From NCBI RefSeq assembly GCF_029637705.1, contig NZ_CP121252.1, positions 1-64,000 of the forward strand: a stretch of DNA of 64,000 nucleotides, in the 5' to 3' direction. The translations under genes and the position numbers were made by a program. The notes below the pieces were generated by a model, which had not been told where the DNA came from, ran no database searches, and saw only the letters and a program-made list of their open reading frames with translations. This document shows, in pieces, positions 19,171 through 27,723 of this stretch (position 1 is its first letter; each line of letters opens with the position of its first letter). The DNA is from Citricoccus muralis (GTDB lineage: Bacteria > Actinomycetota > Actinomycetes > Actinomycetales > Micrococcaceae).

Positions 19171-20874
19171 ATGGACGACCCGCGCGACGAGTCCGGTAGC
19201 GACGACGCCGTTGGCAGGCAGACCTCGGAAGATGGTCAGGTCAGGTCCGATGCACTTGAACTCGCAGCGTCCACGACCCTCGTCGAGGTGACGCCAGGCG
19301 TCGCAGTCGTATTCGGCGAAGTCCCCGACGGTCTTGAACTCATCAGCCTTGACATGGTGCCTTCCTTCGACCGCGCTCAGCTCTCCACCGCTCTCGGTTC
19401 CTTTGGCAACGCAGGCACGATCGTCGGGAACGTCGCAGAGGCTGTATCGAGCGCGCAAGGCCTCTTCCGCGTCAACGATGCGACGCTGTCTCTGCTGAAG
19501 AGCGGCGGTCAGATGGCCGCGAAGGACGGCGCCAAGCTCGGGGCGATCTTCAAGAACGGTGAACTGGTCGCGCAGGCGCGATTCATCCCCGCGTCGATGA
19601 CGGCCGCCACGGCGATCGCAGCCATCGGCCCGGCCGTCGCCATGATCGCGCTCCAGATGCAGCTCGGTGAGATTTCGGGCCTCGTCCGCTCCAACATCCA
19701 GCTTACGACGCAGACGCTCAAGGCCATCCGAAACGAGCAATGGGCAGAGCTTGAAGGGCTGGCGGAGTCCGTCGATGAGGCAGTCAAGGAGACCCGCGAA
19801 CTCGACGCCATCACAGACTCTGTCTGGGAGCCCATTGCTCCCAGTGGTCCCAACATCCGCAAGCAGTTGAAGCTATACCGCAAGAACGTGGCGGGCCATG
19901 TCCAGGAACTCGGGAAGTTGGACGGTCGTGCTCGCCGCCAGTACCTCGAATCCAATGCCGAAGCAATCGTCTTCGATACCTACGCGCTTCTCAGCTCGCT
20001 CAAGACTCACGCGGAGTACCAGGCTGTCCGGGCTGCCCTCGCCAGAACACGAAGCACCAACGACGAGAGCGAAGCGCAGCTCTTCGACCGGATCGCCCGG
20101 AACACTCCCGTCGAGATCGACGAGTCGCTCTCCGAAATCCGGTCGCTGACCGAGTCGCTCGTGCGTGAGTTGCGGATCATCGCCGAACTCCCCGGCCGCG
20201 CTACCGTGCCTCTCACGAAGAAGCGAAAGGACGCAAAGGCTTCTCAACTCACTTGTAGGCAGCTCCTCGAAGCGATCGACCCCTTGGCCAACATGCTCCA
20301 GCCAGCAGTCGAGATGCCAGCAGTACCAGCGGCGGTATGCGCACCTGAGGGGCTTGAACTCGATCCGTATCTGCATATCCTTCGGTGGTTCCTTGAGGAC
20401 GGCGAGACGCTTCGCAGCGTGGCCTTCCCATACGAAATGGGAACTCACAACTTCGCTGGAGTCGTGCCGGCCATTCTCGCCAGAAGGGTTGATGCGACCT
20501 GGGACGCGCTCGCGCCAGGAAGAGCCAGTGCCATCGTTGAGAAGTTCGCGTCGAGCACGTTCGTAGCGGTGACTGACCGACGGATCGTCACCGCCAACCC
20601 AGGGAACTTCCTAAAGCGAGGCGAACTCGGCCCGATCTACTCCCTGGATGACGTGCGGAATGTACGCGGTCGCTCGCACCGGGGAGCGGGCGTCCGACCC
20701 ACTATCGACGTGGCCACAGAGGAGCGCGATCTGCATTGGATGTTCCCCGACGCCGCGGAGCACGAGGACATCGACAGCCTGGCGGTGGCTCTCTCCGAAA
20801 GAACGCCCCGCGCAGTTTCGGCCCCGACAGGGATTGAAGGACTTGCCACAGCAGACTCCGCCATCGACGCCTAG
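19171..20874 (+). CDS. Unknown cargo protein with hydrophobic core and C-terminal PH-like domain
   Basis: The 567-residue protein was not recognised as a named family. An acidic N-terminus (1-30) is followed by a glycine/alanine-rich region with a strongly hydrophobic stretch (about 143-165, TAATAIAAIGPAVAMIAL), long charged helices that may be coiled coil (about 165-330), and a C-terminal domain (about 450-545) with VAVTDRRIVTAN and YSLDDVRNV, which resembles bacterial PH-like domains. The ATG at 19171 follows AAGGAGAG. It is read rightward against the transfer operon and is followed 19 bases later by an HNH-like gene, suggesting a two-gene unit. Confidence 0.7.
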   Translation: MDDPRDESGSDDAVGRQTSEDGQVRSDALELAASTTLVEVTPGVAVVFGEVPDGLELISLDMVPSFDRAQLSTALGSFGNAGTIVGNVAEAVSSAQGLFRVNDATLSLLKSGGQMAAKDGAKLGAIFKNGELVAQARFIPASMTAATAIAAIGPAVAMIALQMQLGEISGLVRSNIQLTTQTLKAIRNEQWAELEGLAESVDEAVKETRELDAITDSVWEPIAPSGPNIRKQLKLYRKNVAGHVQELGKLDGRARRQYLESNAEAIVFDTYALLSSLKTHAEYQAVRAALARTRSTNDESEAQLFDRIARNTPVEIDESLSEIRSLTESLVRELRIIAELPGRATVPLTKKRKDAKASQLTCRQLLEAIDPLANMLQPAVEMPAVPAAVCAPEGLELDPYLHILRWFLEDGETLRSVAFPYEMGTHNFAGVVPAILARRVDATWDALAPGRASAIVEKFASSTFVAVTDRRIVTANPGNFLKRGELGPIYSLDDVRNVRGRSHRGAGVRPTIDVATEERDLHWMFPDAAEHEDIDSLAVALSERTPRAVSAPTGIEGLATADSAIDA

Positions 20875-20893
20875 AGATTGCGCGAGTGTAGGC

Positions 20894-21712
20894 ATGAGTG
20901 AGCAGGAAGGCTTCCGGCCGACGGGTGGGCGGGCAAAGAGCGGCAAGTGCGCGCTGTGCGGGGCCCGGGCAAGGCTCACCAAGGCACACGTGCCACCGAG
21001 AGCTGCGTTCAACAATGGGAGCTTCTCTTGGGGCGGCACGACAGCAGGCAGCCGACTTGCCCACGGGCGTCCACGACTCGGTGGCGCCAGCCTGTACGCG
21101 CATTGCGAACCCTGCCGGGCAGCCACATCCCCTTGGGATGACGAGTACATTCGGTGGGCCTACACCTTCGCGGGCAACCTGCTCCACTCCCAGTGGAAGG
21201 GCGAGCGGACTCATATTGAAGGAAAGCTCAGCGAGGTTCGCCCGGGCCGATTCATCCGCTCCGCGCTCGCAGGCATGACAGCGTTGACTCCGAAACTCAT
21301 CGATTCACACCCTGACCTGGTCTGGGCCGTGCGGCATGGAGTCGCAGCCCCAGCGCCCGAGGGCATCCGATTCTTGGCGGGGATCGCGCCTGACGGAGCG
21401 GCGGCGGTTCTTGAGGGAGCACACGAGGGCTTGGCCGTAAAGCTGTCGCGGGATGGCGGAAGGGACGATGAGTGGACGACAACGACCACACCGACAATCT
21501 CTGCCGTGATTCACTTCCCTCCGTTCAGCTTGCTGCTTGCGGATCGCCAGCTGGTGAGCGCTTTGCCACACGCCGACTGCACTGACTGGCTAGAACTCGG
21601 GGTCGATGACCTCGCAGACGTGTCCTTGGCGCTTCCCGTTGTTGATCTGCCACGAACTCCAGACGCGCCGGTTCCTGTTTCGATGCTTCGGTTCATCGAG
21701 GCGCGAGCCTGA
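20894..21712 (+). CDS. HNH-like / zinc-binding cargo protein
   Basis: The 272-residue protein begins with a zinc-finger-like block, CALCG, then LTKAHVPPRAAF, then HCEPC followed by DDEY. This CxxC-H-CxxC arrangement resembles HNH endonucleases of the KxHVPP type. The rest (about 90-272) is unassigned. It follows the 567-residue cargo gene by 19 bases on the same strand. A nuclease role is an inference. The pair sits inside the transfer operon, a common place for defence cargo. Confidence 0.6.
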   Translation: MSEQEGFRPTGGRAKSGKCALCGARARLTKAHVPPRAAFNNGSFSWGGTTAGSRLAHGRPRLGGASLYAHCEPCRAATSPWDDEYIRWAYTFAGNLLHSQWKGERTHIEGKLSEVRPGRFIRSALAGMTALTPKLIDSHPDLVWAVRHGVAAPAPEGIRFLAGIAPDGAAAVLEGAHEGLAVKLSRDGGRDDEWTTTTTPTISAVIHFPPFSLLLADRQLVSALPHADCTDWLELGVDDLADVSLALPVVDLPRTPDAPVPVSMLRFIEARA

Positions 21713-21762
21713 TCCTCTCTCTCTGCCGGAACGAAGTTGGGTCACACGGTGTCGGGAGGGGC

Positions 21763-23232
21763 TTACACCCGTCGGCAGAGCGGAAGTGCGGCGGCGCTGA
21801 ACGCGGCAGCTTGCTGGCCGACGAGGAGCCGTGTCTCGCAGGAGGCCTGAATCGCTGCCTGCTCGATGGCGGCGACGGCGGCGTCGAGTTCCTCGATGGT
21901 GGGTGCGGAGACGGCGATGAGGCCGGTGTAGCGGAGGATGCCGTGTCCGGCGGTGAGGTCGGCTTCTTGCTGGAGCACGTCGTGGTACTCGGCGGTCTGG
22001 GAGGCGTCTTCGATCTGGCCGATCTTCGCGCGCTGGGCTTGGTCGGAGATGTGCTCGACCTTCTTCTTGCGGATGTCGCGTGCGGCCTGGTCGGAGCGCA
22101 TCGGGGTGCAGATCAGCGAGAACGACCGTTGGATGCCGGTGGACAGCAGAACCGGAGACAGGAACCCCGGATACACCAGCGACCGCGGCCACTCGCTGAC
22201 CCAGAGCACAGCGTGGTGAGCGGAGTCGGTTCGCAGCCTGCCCCAGGTCTCGGTGACCGCGACAGGCCCTGCGGTCGCGAGGGACTGGCCGAGCCTGCCG
22301 TGGCGTTCGAGGGTGGCGGCGATGGCGGGGTCGTAGGCGGAGCGCAGCATCACGGCGATCTGCCCGGGCGTCATCCATCCCGAGGGCGAGAGGTCGGCGG
22401 AGCGGAGCGCGGCGACGAGGGTGTTCATTTCCTGTCGCAGCACGGCGGCGGCACCGCGTATCCCGCCTCCGGCGGTCCTGATCTGACGGGCACTGGTCTT
22501 CATGTCCAGTGACAGCGAGAGCGTGGTGGCGTGGCGTTCGCCGGCGGGTCCGGCGCGGTCGATGAGTTCGGCGTAGGTGTCGGCCGCCCATGATCCGTCC
22601 GGGGTGCCGTGGGTGGCCCACCATTCGGCGAGTCCGGTGCCGGAGTCGGGGAGGGTGCGTTCGAGGACTTGCAGCGTCGCGATCCGCCCGGAGCGGCACA
22701 CGGTGGCCAGGACGCGGCCCCAGGAGCTGACGCGGCGTTCCTGTTCGCCGGGATCGAGGAGCACGAACGCGGGATGGGTGACCTCACACACGACGGTCAA
22801 AGTTGCGGCGTGGGGGTCGTGGATCATCCCGGCGGTGGTGTCGGGGTCGGTGTATTCGCGCAGGCGGGCCATGTCGCCGGGCAGTGCGAGGGTGCCGACG
22901 GGACGCGGGGCGACGATTCTGCGCCGGTAGAGCAGTTGTCCGCCGGTGGTGCGCCATAGCCACCAGCAGGCGATGGGCAGCCACTCCACGATGGGCCGTC
23001 CTGCGATGGGTATCCAGGTCAGCGCGGCGGCGAGTACCCAGATGGGGGCGGTGTAGGCGAGCAGTATCCCGCCGCCTGCGTAGAACGTGCCGATGAGCGT
23101 GGCTCCGCCGATGGCGAGCGTGATGAGCTGGGTCAGCGACAGGCCGAGGAGGACACCGCGGCGGGTGAGGCGGGAGAACTTCACCGGCACGAGTTCGCCC
23201 GCGGTGGGCCGGTCGTGGTTCGTGCTGCTCAT
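21763..23232 (-). CDS. SCO6880-family conjugation protein
   Basis: The 489-residue protein has a cytoplasmic N-terminus, two membrane segments (about 28-52 and 54-75) and a large soluble domain (about 110-489) like the N-terminal part of VirB4 proteins but without a Walker A motif. SCO6880 proteins go with a separate VirB4-like ATPase in actinobacterial elements, as here. It starts three bases after the TrbL-like stop. Two rightward cargo genes now separate it from the rest of the operon. Confidence 0.85.
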   Translation of the reverse strand: MSSTNHDRPTAGELVPVKFSRLTRRGVLLGLSLTQLITLAIGGATLIGTFYAGGGILLAYTAPIWVLAAALTWIPIAGRPIVEWLPIACWWLWRTTGGQLLYRRRIVAPRPVGTLALPGDMARLREYTDPDTTAGMIHDPHAATLTVVCEVTHPAFVLLDPGEQERRVSSWGRVLATVCRSGRIATLQVLERTLPDSGTGLAEWWATHGTPDGSWAADTYAELIDRAGPAGERHATTLSLSLDMKTSARQIRTAGGGIRGAAAVLRQEMNTLVAALRSADLSPSGWMTPGQIAVMLRSAYDPAIAATLERHGRLGQSLATAGPVAVTETWGRLRTDSAHHAVLWVSEWPRSLVYPGFLSPVLLSTGIQRSFSLICTPMRSDQAARDIRKKKVEHISDQAQRAKIGQIEDASQTAEYHDVLQQEADLTAGHGILRYTGLIAVSAPTIEELDAAVAAIEQAAIQASCETRLLVGQQAAAFSAAALPLCRRV

Positions 23233-23235
23233 CGT

Positions 23236-24612
23236 CTACTCCTTCGGTGGGCGTGGCGCGGGCGGCGGGGGCTGTTTCGGCGGCGGTGACGGATCAGTGC
23301 TCGGCGGTCGTGGTGCCGGGCTCGACGACGGTGCCGCAGGTGCGGCTGCGGGCGGTGGCGGTGTCTGCGCGGCTGCGTCGGCGGCGTGCTCGCCCTGGGC
23401 TCCCAGCGCGGTTCCGGCCTTCGGCCCAGCGGTCGCGGCACCCTTGGCGACACTCGCCCCGACCACGACGCCCGCCGCGACGGGACCGGCCGCCGCTGCG
23501 CCACCCCCGCCTGCTGCGGCCCCTCCACCAGCGGCGGCGCCTCCGCCGCTCGCGACGGGTGCCGGTGTCGGGGTCTTCGGCGGTGGCGGTGCGCTACTTC
23601 CTCCACCGGAGCCTCCGCCCGCGCTACCGCCGCTGCTGGTTCCGTCGAGCACTTTCTTCGGATCGCCGCCGCCTTGCGGCTTGGTCGGGACGGGGATCGG
23701 CCGGTTGAGGGCGCTCTTGGCGTCCTGCTCGGAGCCGATCGCGTGGTACATGTCGAATCCGACGAACGCGATGAACTTGTACGTGAGATAGGGCGCGAAT
23801 GCGGCCATCGCCATCAGCACGATCCCCGCGATGGGATCGCTGACCGAGGCGAGGTCGGCGTCGATCGGTGCGGAGACCTGGGTGATCGCGACGAGGAACA
23901 TCACGACGAGCACGAGCTTTGAGCAGATCAGCGCGACGACGAACATCGCCCACTTCCCGATCCACCCCCGCGAGGCGTCCCAGGAGGCACCAGAGAAGGC
24001 GAGTGGCGCGAACACGACCGCGACGAGGAGGAGTGCCTTTCTGACGAGGAGAGACAGCCACACGATCGCGGCGGCGGTGATCGCGAGGCCGGCCATGAAG
24101 ATCGTGATGATGGCGCCGACACCGGGGGAGGCGATGTTGATGCCGACCAGTCCTGCGGCGAGGAGGGCGATCTTGTCGCCCATCGACTCGGTGGTCTCTC
24201 CGGCGGCTTGCACGATCCCGATGCACAGCTGGTCGACGACTTCGAGCAGCAGTGCCGTCAACGTGATGACCACGAATGATCCCAGTACCGACTTGGCAAG
24301 CCCTAACGCGGCGCGGGTAAGGGCGGTGGGGTCGCGGCGAACCAGCCCGGTGATGAGTTGGAGGCAGAAGAAGATCAGCATCACGAATACCGCGATGCCG
24401 AACAGCAGGTTGTAGACAGCGATGTAGCCGGGCTTGGTGACATCCACCAGCGTCGTGGTGTCGAAGACCGACCAGACCGCCTCGAACAGCCACCCGGCGG
24501 CGGCACCCATCGCCTGCGCGAGCCAGTCGAACGGCGCCGCGACCAACGACGCGGCGCCTTCGCCGACGGCATCGCAGACCGAGGAGATCACGGGAACGTC
24601 GCACACGCCCAT
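23236..24612 (-). CDS. TrbL/VirB6-like conjugal transfer membrane protein
   Basis: This polytopic protein probably forms part of the transfer channel. It is 458 residues from the ATG at 24612; a GTG at 24621 is also possible. About six hydrophobic segments lie between residues 60 and 295 (for example VYNLLFGIAVFVMLIFFCL and IGKWAMFVVALICSKLVLV). The C-terminal 150 residues are low-complexity Gly/Ala/Pro. It follows a DUF6112 gene, the usual order in these elements. Confidence 0.85.
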   Translation of the reverse strand: MGVCDVPVISSVCDAVGEGAASLVAAPFDWLAQAMGAAAGWLFEAVWSVFDTTTLVDVTKPGYIAVYNLLFGIAVFVMLIFFCLQLITGLVRRDPTALTRAALGLAKSVLGSFVVITLTALLLEVVDQLCIGIVQAAGETTESMGDKIALLAAGLVGINIASPGVGAIITIFMAGLAITAAAIVWLSLLVRKALLLVAVVFAPLAFSGASWDASRGWIGKWAMFVVALICSKLVLVVMFLVAITQVSAPIDADLASVSDPIAGIVLMAMAAFAPYLTYKFIAFVGFDMYHAIGSEQDAKSALNRPIPVPTKPQGGGDPKKVLDGTSSGGSAGGGSGGGSSAPPPPKTPTPAPVASGGGAAAGGGAAAGGGGAAAAGPVAAGVVVGASVAKGAATAGPKAGTALGAQGEHAADAAAQTPPPPAAAPAAPSSSPAPRPPSTDPSPPPKQPPPPAPRPPKE

Positions 24613-24645
24613 CACGAACACCAGCCCTCTCGACGACGGTGCGGG

Positions 24646-24966
24646 TCAGACGGACTGGCCGACGTTCCAGAAGAAGTTGATGAGCGTCACGCTCGCGCCG
24701 CAGATCACCGCCGCACCGCAGGAGACGAGGACGCCGATCTTCCCGCGCGAGGCGAGGTGCGGGTTCGACGAGTTCGCGCCGAAGCCCCACACGGTCGCGG
24801 ACACGATCAGCGCGAGCACGCTGAGGATCAGGCCGATGGTCATCACCGCGCCGACGATGGTGCGCAGCTGGTTGATCCCCGGCAGGCCGTTGGTGTTGGG
24901 GTCGATGTTGATGTCCATCGGCACCAGCAGCGGCGCGGACATGACGTTGGCGAGCAGATCGAACAC
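24646..24966 (-). CDS. DUF6112-like membrane protein (copy 2)
   Basis: The 106-residue protein has two membrane segments (about 38-62 and 78-100) separated by a short polar loop (ANSSNPHLASRGK). It matches the small DUF6112 proteins encoded before TrbL-like proteins. The second segment resembles the product at 25826-26092 (GKIGVLVSCGAAVICG against GRIGVLVAVGAAVLAG), so the two are paralogues. The GTG at 24966 follows AAGGAGA. It may be a VirB2-like or VirB3-like channel part. Confidence 0.75.
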   Translation of the reverse strand: MFDLLANVMSAPLLVPMDINIDPNTNGLPGINQLRTIVGAVMTIGLILSVLALIVSATVWGFGANSSNPHLASRGKIGVLVSCGAAVICGASVTLINFFWNVGQSV

Positions 24967-25021
24967 GGTAGGTCTCCTTGGCGACGGGCGACCCGCCCGC
25001 CGACTCGCAGACGGGGTACAC

Positions 25022-25036
25022 GCGACAGGTGCACCC
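25022..25036 (-). promoter_or_regulatory. Recurrent leader motif copy upstream of the DUF6112 gene
   Basis: The minus strand reads GGGTGCACCTGTCGC, about 55 bases before the GTG at 24966. It matches the motif shared by other gene leaders in the element. Confidence 0.4.
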
Positions 25037-25049
25037 GTGACCCCGCCGA

Positions 25050-25055
25050 TACACT
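25050..25055 (+). promoter_or_regulatory. Possible -10 box of a leaderless hydrolase transcript
   Basis: TACACT sits so close to the ATG at 25062 that transcription would start at or near the start codon. The -35 region is unclear. Confidence 0.35.
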
Positions 25056-25061
25056 TGGGTG

Positions 25062-25715
25062 ATGGCATCCGAAGCGCAGACCGTCGTGTTCCTCCACGGC
25101 ATTGGTGCTGGCCCCGGCTCCTGGAACACCCAGATCGCCGCACTCCCGGACGGATTCACCGGGTTCGCCCCGCGAATCGCCGGGCTCGCCGACGCCGATG
25201 GCGAGGGATTCTCGCTCACCGCTGCGGCTGCCGCTGTTCGCAATGAGCTTGATCGGCGAAGTGTCGGGCGGGCGCACCTCTGCGGGCTGTCGCTGGGCGG
25301 GATGGTCGCCACTCGGTTCGCTATCGACTATCCAGAACGGATCGCGTCGCTGGTGCTTTCTGGCAGTCAGGTCCACCCGAACCCGACACTAATGAAGGTG
25401 CAGAATGCGGTCATGCGGGTCCTTCCCGCCAGACTCGTCGCCCAACCCGGACTGAGTAAGCAGCAGATGCTCGCTGTGCTTCGTGCTGTCGGCGAAACGG
25501 ATTTCCGCGCAGAGCTATCACGGATCGCCGCGCCAACCCTTGTGCTGTGCGGGCTGAGAGATCGCCCGAACCTCCCTGCCGCGAGAGAGCTCGCGGGCGG
25601 CATTGCCGCATCCGAACTGCAACTCGTGCCGGGTGCCGGCCACGAGTGGAATCTGCACCAGCCTGAAGAGTTCAACAGACGGCTCCGTGCCTTCTACATG
25701 AGCAAGAAGCGCTGA
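25062..25715 (+). CDS. Alpha/beta hydrolase (cargo)
   Basis: The 217-residue enzyme has the fold's usual marks: oxyanion segment HGIGAGPGSW near residue 13, nucleophile elbow GLSLGG, an Asp in CGLRDRPN, and the catalytic His in GAGHEW near the end. The substrate is unknown. It is read rightward between two leftward DUF6112 paralogues, so it looks like an insertion into the transfer operon. A TACACT box lies 6-12 bases before the ATG, which suggests a leaderless transcript. Confidence 0.85.
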   Translation: MASEAQTVVFLHGIGAGPGSWNTQIAALPDGFTGFAPRIAGLADADGEGFSLTAAAAAVRNELDRRSVGRAHLCGLSLGGMVATRFAIDYPERIASLVLSGSQVHPNPTLMKVQNAVMRVLPARLVAQPGLSKQQMLAVLRAVGETDFRAELSRIAAPTLVLCGLRDRPNLPAARELAGGIAASELQLVPGAGHEWNLHQPEEFNRRLRAFYMSKKR

Positions 25716-25825
25716 CCTTCGGTCTGGCGCGGCCCATCCGAGCGCTCGGAGCACCGGGCATGACCACGCGGGCGACGGAACATCGCATCCATCTCCAGGA
25801 GTACCTGGGTCACGATGAACGGGGC

Positions 25826-26092
25826 TCAGAGTTGTTGGCCGAGGTTGAGTAGCCAGTTCATCCAGGCCACGCCGCCTCCGGCGAGGACGGCGGCACCGAC
25901 GGCGACGAGCACACCGATTCGGCCCTTGCTGGCAGTGGCGTAGTTACCGTGGGCGGTCGCGATGGCCCAGACGATTGCGGAGACGATCAGCATGAGGACG
26001 GCGACGATGAGGACGAACGTCAGGAGCGCGCCGACCACGGCGCGGAGGTCGCCGATGCCGCCGAGCCCGTCGAAGTCGGGGAACACACCCAT
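25826..26092 (-). CDS. DUF6112-like membrane protein (copy 1)
   Basis: The 88-residue protein has two hydrophobic segments (about 18-45 and 58-82) joined by the loop TAHGNYATASKGR. It resembles the product at 24646-24966 and is likely a small type IV secretion membrane component. It starts six bases after the cell-wall hydrolase stop in the same operon. Confidence 0.75.
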   Translation of the reverse strand: MGVFPDFDGLGGIGDLRAVVGALLTFVLIVAVLMLIVSAIVWAIATAHGNYATASKGRIGVLVAVGAAVLAGGGVAWMNWLLNLGQQL

Positions 26093-26098
26093 CGCCGA

Positions 26099-27709
26099 TC
26101 ACCCTGCTTTCACGGTGACGTGGAGGTGGTCGTAGTGGCCTCCGGTGATGGAGGCGGGGTCGTGCATCCCGCCGCCGTTGTAGGGTCGCCAGCCCTCGGC
26201 GTCGCGGGCGAGGGACCAGATTTGGCCTTGCCAGATCAGGTACTCGACGCCGAGCACGTCGGCGTTGTCCTTCATCCAGTTGGTGACCTTCCAGCCGGCG
26301 TCGAGCTGCGCCGGGGTGGGTCGCTGGCCGATCCGGTTGCCGAAGGTGATGTCGCACGCCCGCCCGAGCGGGTGCTCGGACTTGGTGCCGGGGCGCGGTG
26401 AGTAGCAGCCCCAGCCAGTGTCGGGGAACGCCGCAAGGGTCTGCTGGTAGAGGTGGAGCATTCGGGCGGTGATCTTGCCCGAGCTGGTGGGATCGTCGAC
26501 GAGCCGGTCGGGGTCTCCATCGACGCCGGTCGGCGTGCCCACAGCGGTGGTGTTGCAGGAGGCGGGTGATCCGCTGGTTGCCGTCGGCAGGTTCGCGGCC
26601 CCGTGATCGTTGAGCCAGGCGGCGGCGTCGATGGCCTCACCAGTCGTGCCGCCGGGCCGGACCTCGAAGTGCAGATGTGCGCCGGTGCTCATGCCCGAGG
26701 AGCCGACATCACCGATGTGCTGCCCGGCGCTCACACGGTCTCCGCGGCGGACGTGGATGCCGCCCTGCCACATGTGCGCGTAGGCGGTCGCGGCAGTATT
26801 GCCGTCGATAGTGTGCTCGATGACGATGAGACCGCCGTACCCGCCTGAGAACTCCGCGACGGTGACAGTGCCGTACGCGGCGGCGAGGATCGGCGTGCCA
26901 TCGGGGGCAGCGAAGTCGGTGCCGGTGTGCAGCTTCCGTTCGCCCGTGATCGGGTGCACCCGCATCCCGAACGGCGAGGTCAGCACCCAGGTGCCCTCGG
27001 GCAGCGGGAACACCACCCGCGACGACGAGACCGCCGGGCCACCAACGCCAACCGGAGCGCTGCCGACGTTGGTGAGGGCGGCGAGGATGCTCTCGGCAAC
27101 AGGCGCGTAGTTGCGGTAGCGGTCAGGGTAGGCGGACACCTCGACGGCTTGGGCGGCTTCGCCGGGGTCCATCTGCTGCCAGCCGGGGATGTCGAGCAGG
27201 CCACGCGGCGAGGGGTAGTTCGGCCCGGTCGGCCCGCCGAAGAACGCCCGCGCCTGATAGTTCGAGTCCATCAACTCTGCGGCAGTGCCCCACCCGGATT
27301 GGGGGCGCATCTGGAACAGGCCGAGGGAGTCGTGGTCGCCGCCGTTGCCGTCGTTCGGATAGTTCGCCGACTCGGGGTAGGCGCTGGTGTTGGTGAGCAT
27401 CCGCAGCGTGGACTCGGTGAGCGCGGCCATCAGCGCGATCTTGATTCCCGGCCTGCCCACGTCGGTGATGCCGTTGCCGACGGCGATGATCGTTGCCGCG
27501 TGCGTGAGCTGGTGACGGTTCAGGGTGAAGGTCTCGCCGTTCGCGGTGGTCACGGTGAGCGAGTCCGGGATCGGGCCAAGGTTCACGGTCCCGGCGGGGG
27601 TGGCGCAGTAGGCGGCAGCGGGGTTCATCAGCACCCCGACGCCGAGGAGCGCGGCGGCGGGGGCGAAGAACAGCAGCGCCAGGGCTGCGATGGCGGCTTT
27701 GCGGAACAC
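26099..27709 (-). CDS. Multidomain cell-wall hydrolase (transglycosylase-like plus M23 peptidase plus M15-like domain)
   Basis: This exported enzyme probably opens peptidoglycan for the transfer channel. The 536-residue protein has an N-terminal membrane or signal segment (5-35), a lytic-transglycosylase-like domain (about 70-205; ALTESTLRM with a candidate catalytic Glu, DSLGLFQMRP), an M23 endopeptidase domain (about 235-365; HTGTDF and HLHFE zinc ligands) and a C-terminal domain with SEHPLGRACD and YDHLHV, which recalls M15 carboxypeptidases. GTG at 27709 is preferred over TTG at 27718 because AAGGGG lies at the right distance. Confidence 0.88.
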   Translation of the reverse strand: MFRKAAIAALALLFFAPAAALLGVGVLMNPAAAYCATPAGTVNLGPIPDSLTVTTANGETFTLNRHQLTHAATIIAVGNGITDVGRPGIKIALMAALTESTLRMLTNTSAYPESANYPNDGNGGDHDSLGLFQMRPQSGWGTAAELMDSNYQARAFFGGPTGPNYPSPRGLLDIPGWQQMDPGEAAQAVEVSAYPDRYRNYAPVAESILAALTNVGSAPVGVGGPAVSSSRVVFPLPEGTWVLTSPFGMRVHPITGERKLHTGTDFAAPDGTPILAAAYGTVTVAEFSGGYGGLIVIEHTIDGNTAATAYAHMWQGGIHVRRGDRVSAGQHIGDVGSSGMSTGAHLHFEVRPGGTTGEAIDAAAWLNDHGAANLPTATSGSPASCNTTAVGTPTGVDGDPDRLVDDPTSSGKITARMLHLYQQTLAAFPDTGWGCYSPRPGTKSEHPLGRACDITFGNRIGQRPTPAQLDAGWKVTNWMKDNADVLGVEYLIWQGQIWSLARDAEGWRPYNGGGMHDPASITGGHYDHLHVTVKAG

Positions 27710-27723
27710 GGATGCCAACCCCT

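Noticed and set aside
21722-21781. Inverted repeat CTCTGCCG/CGGCAGAG between convergent genes as a terminator
   Set aside because: The loop would be 44 bases, and one arm lies inside the SCO6880 coding end; too weak for a terminator call.
23087-23791. Gly/Ala/Pro-rich plus-strand frame
   Set aside because: It is the complement of the low-complexity tail of the TrbL-like protein.
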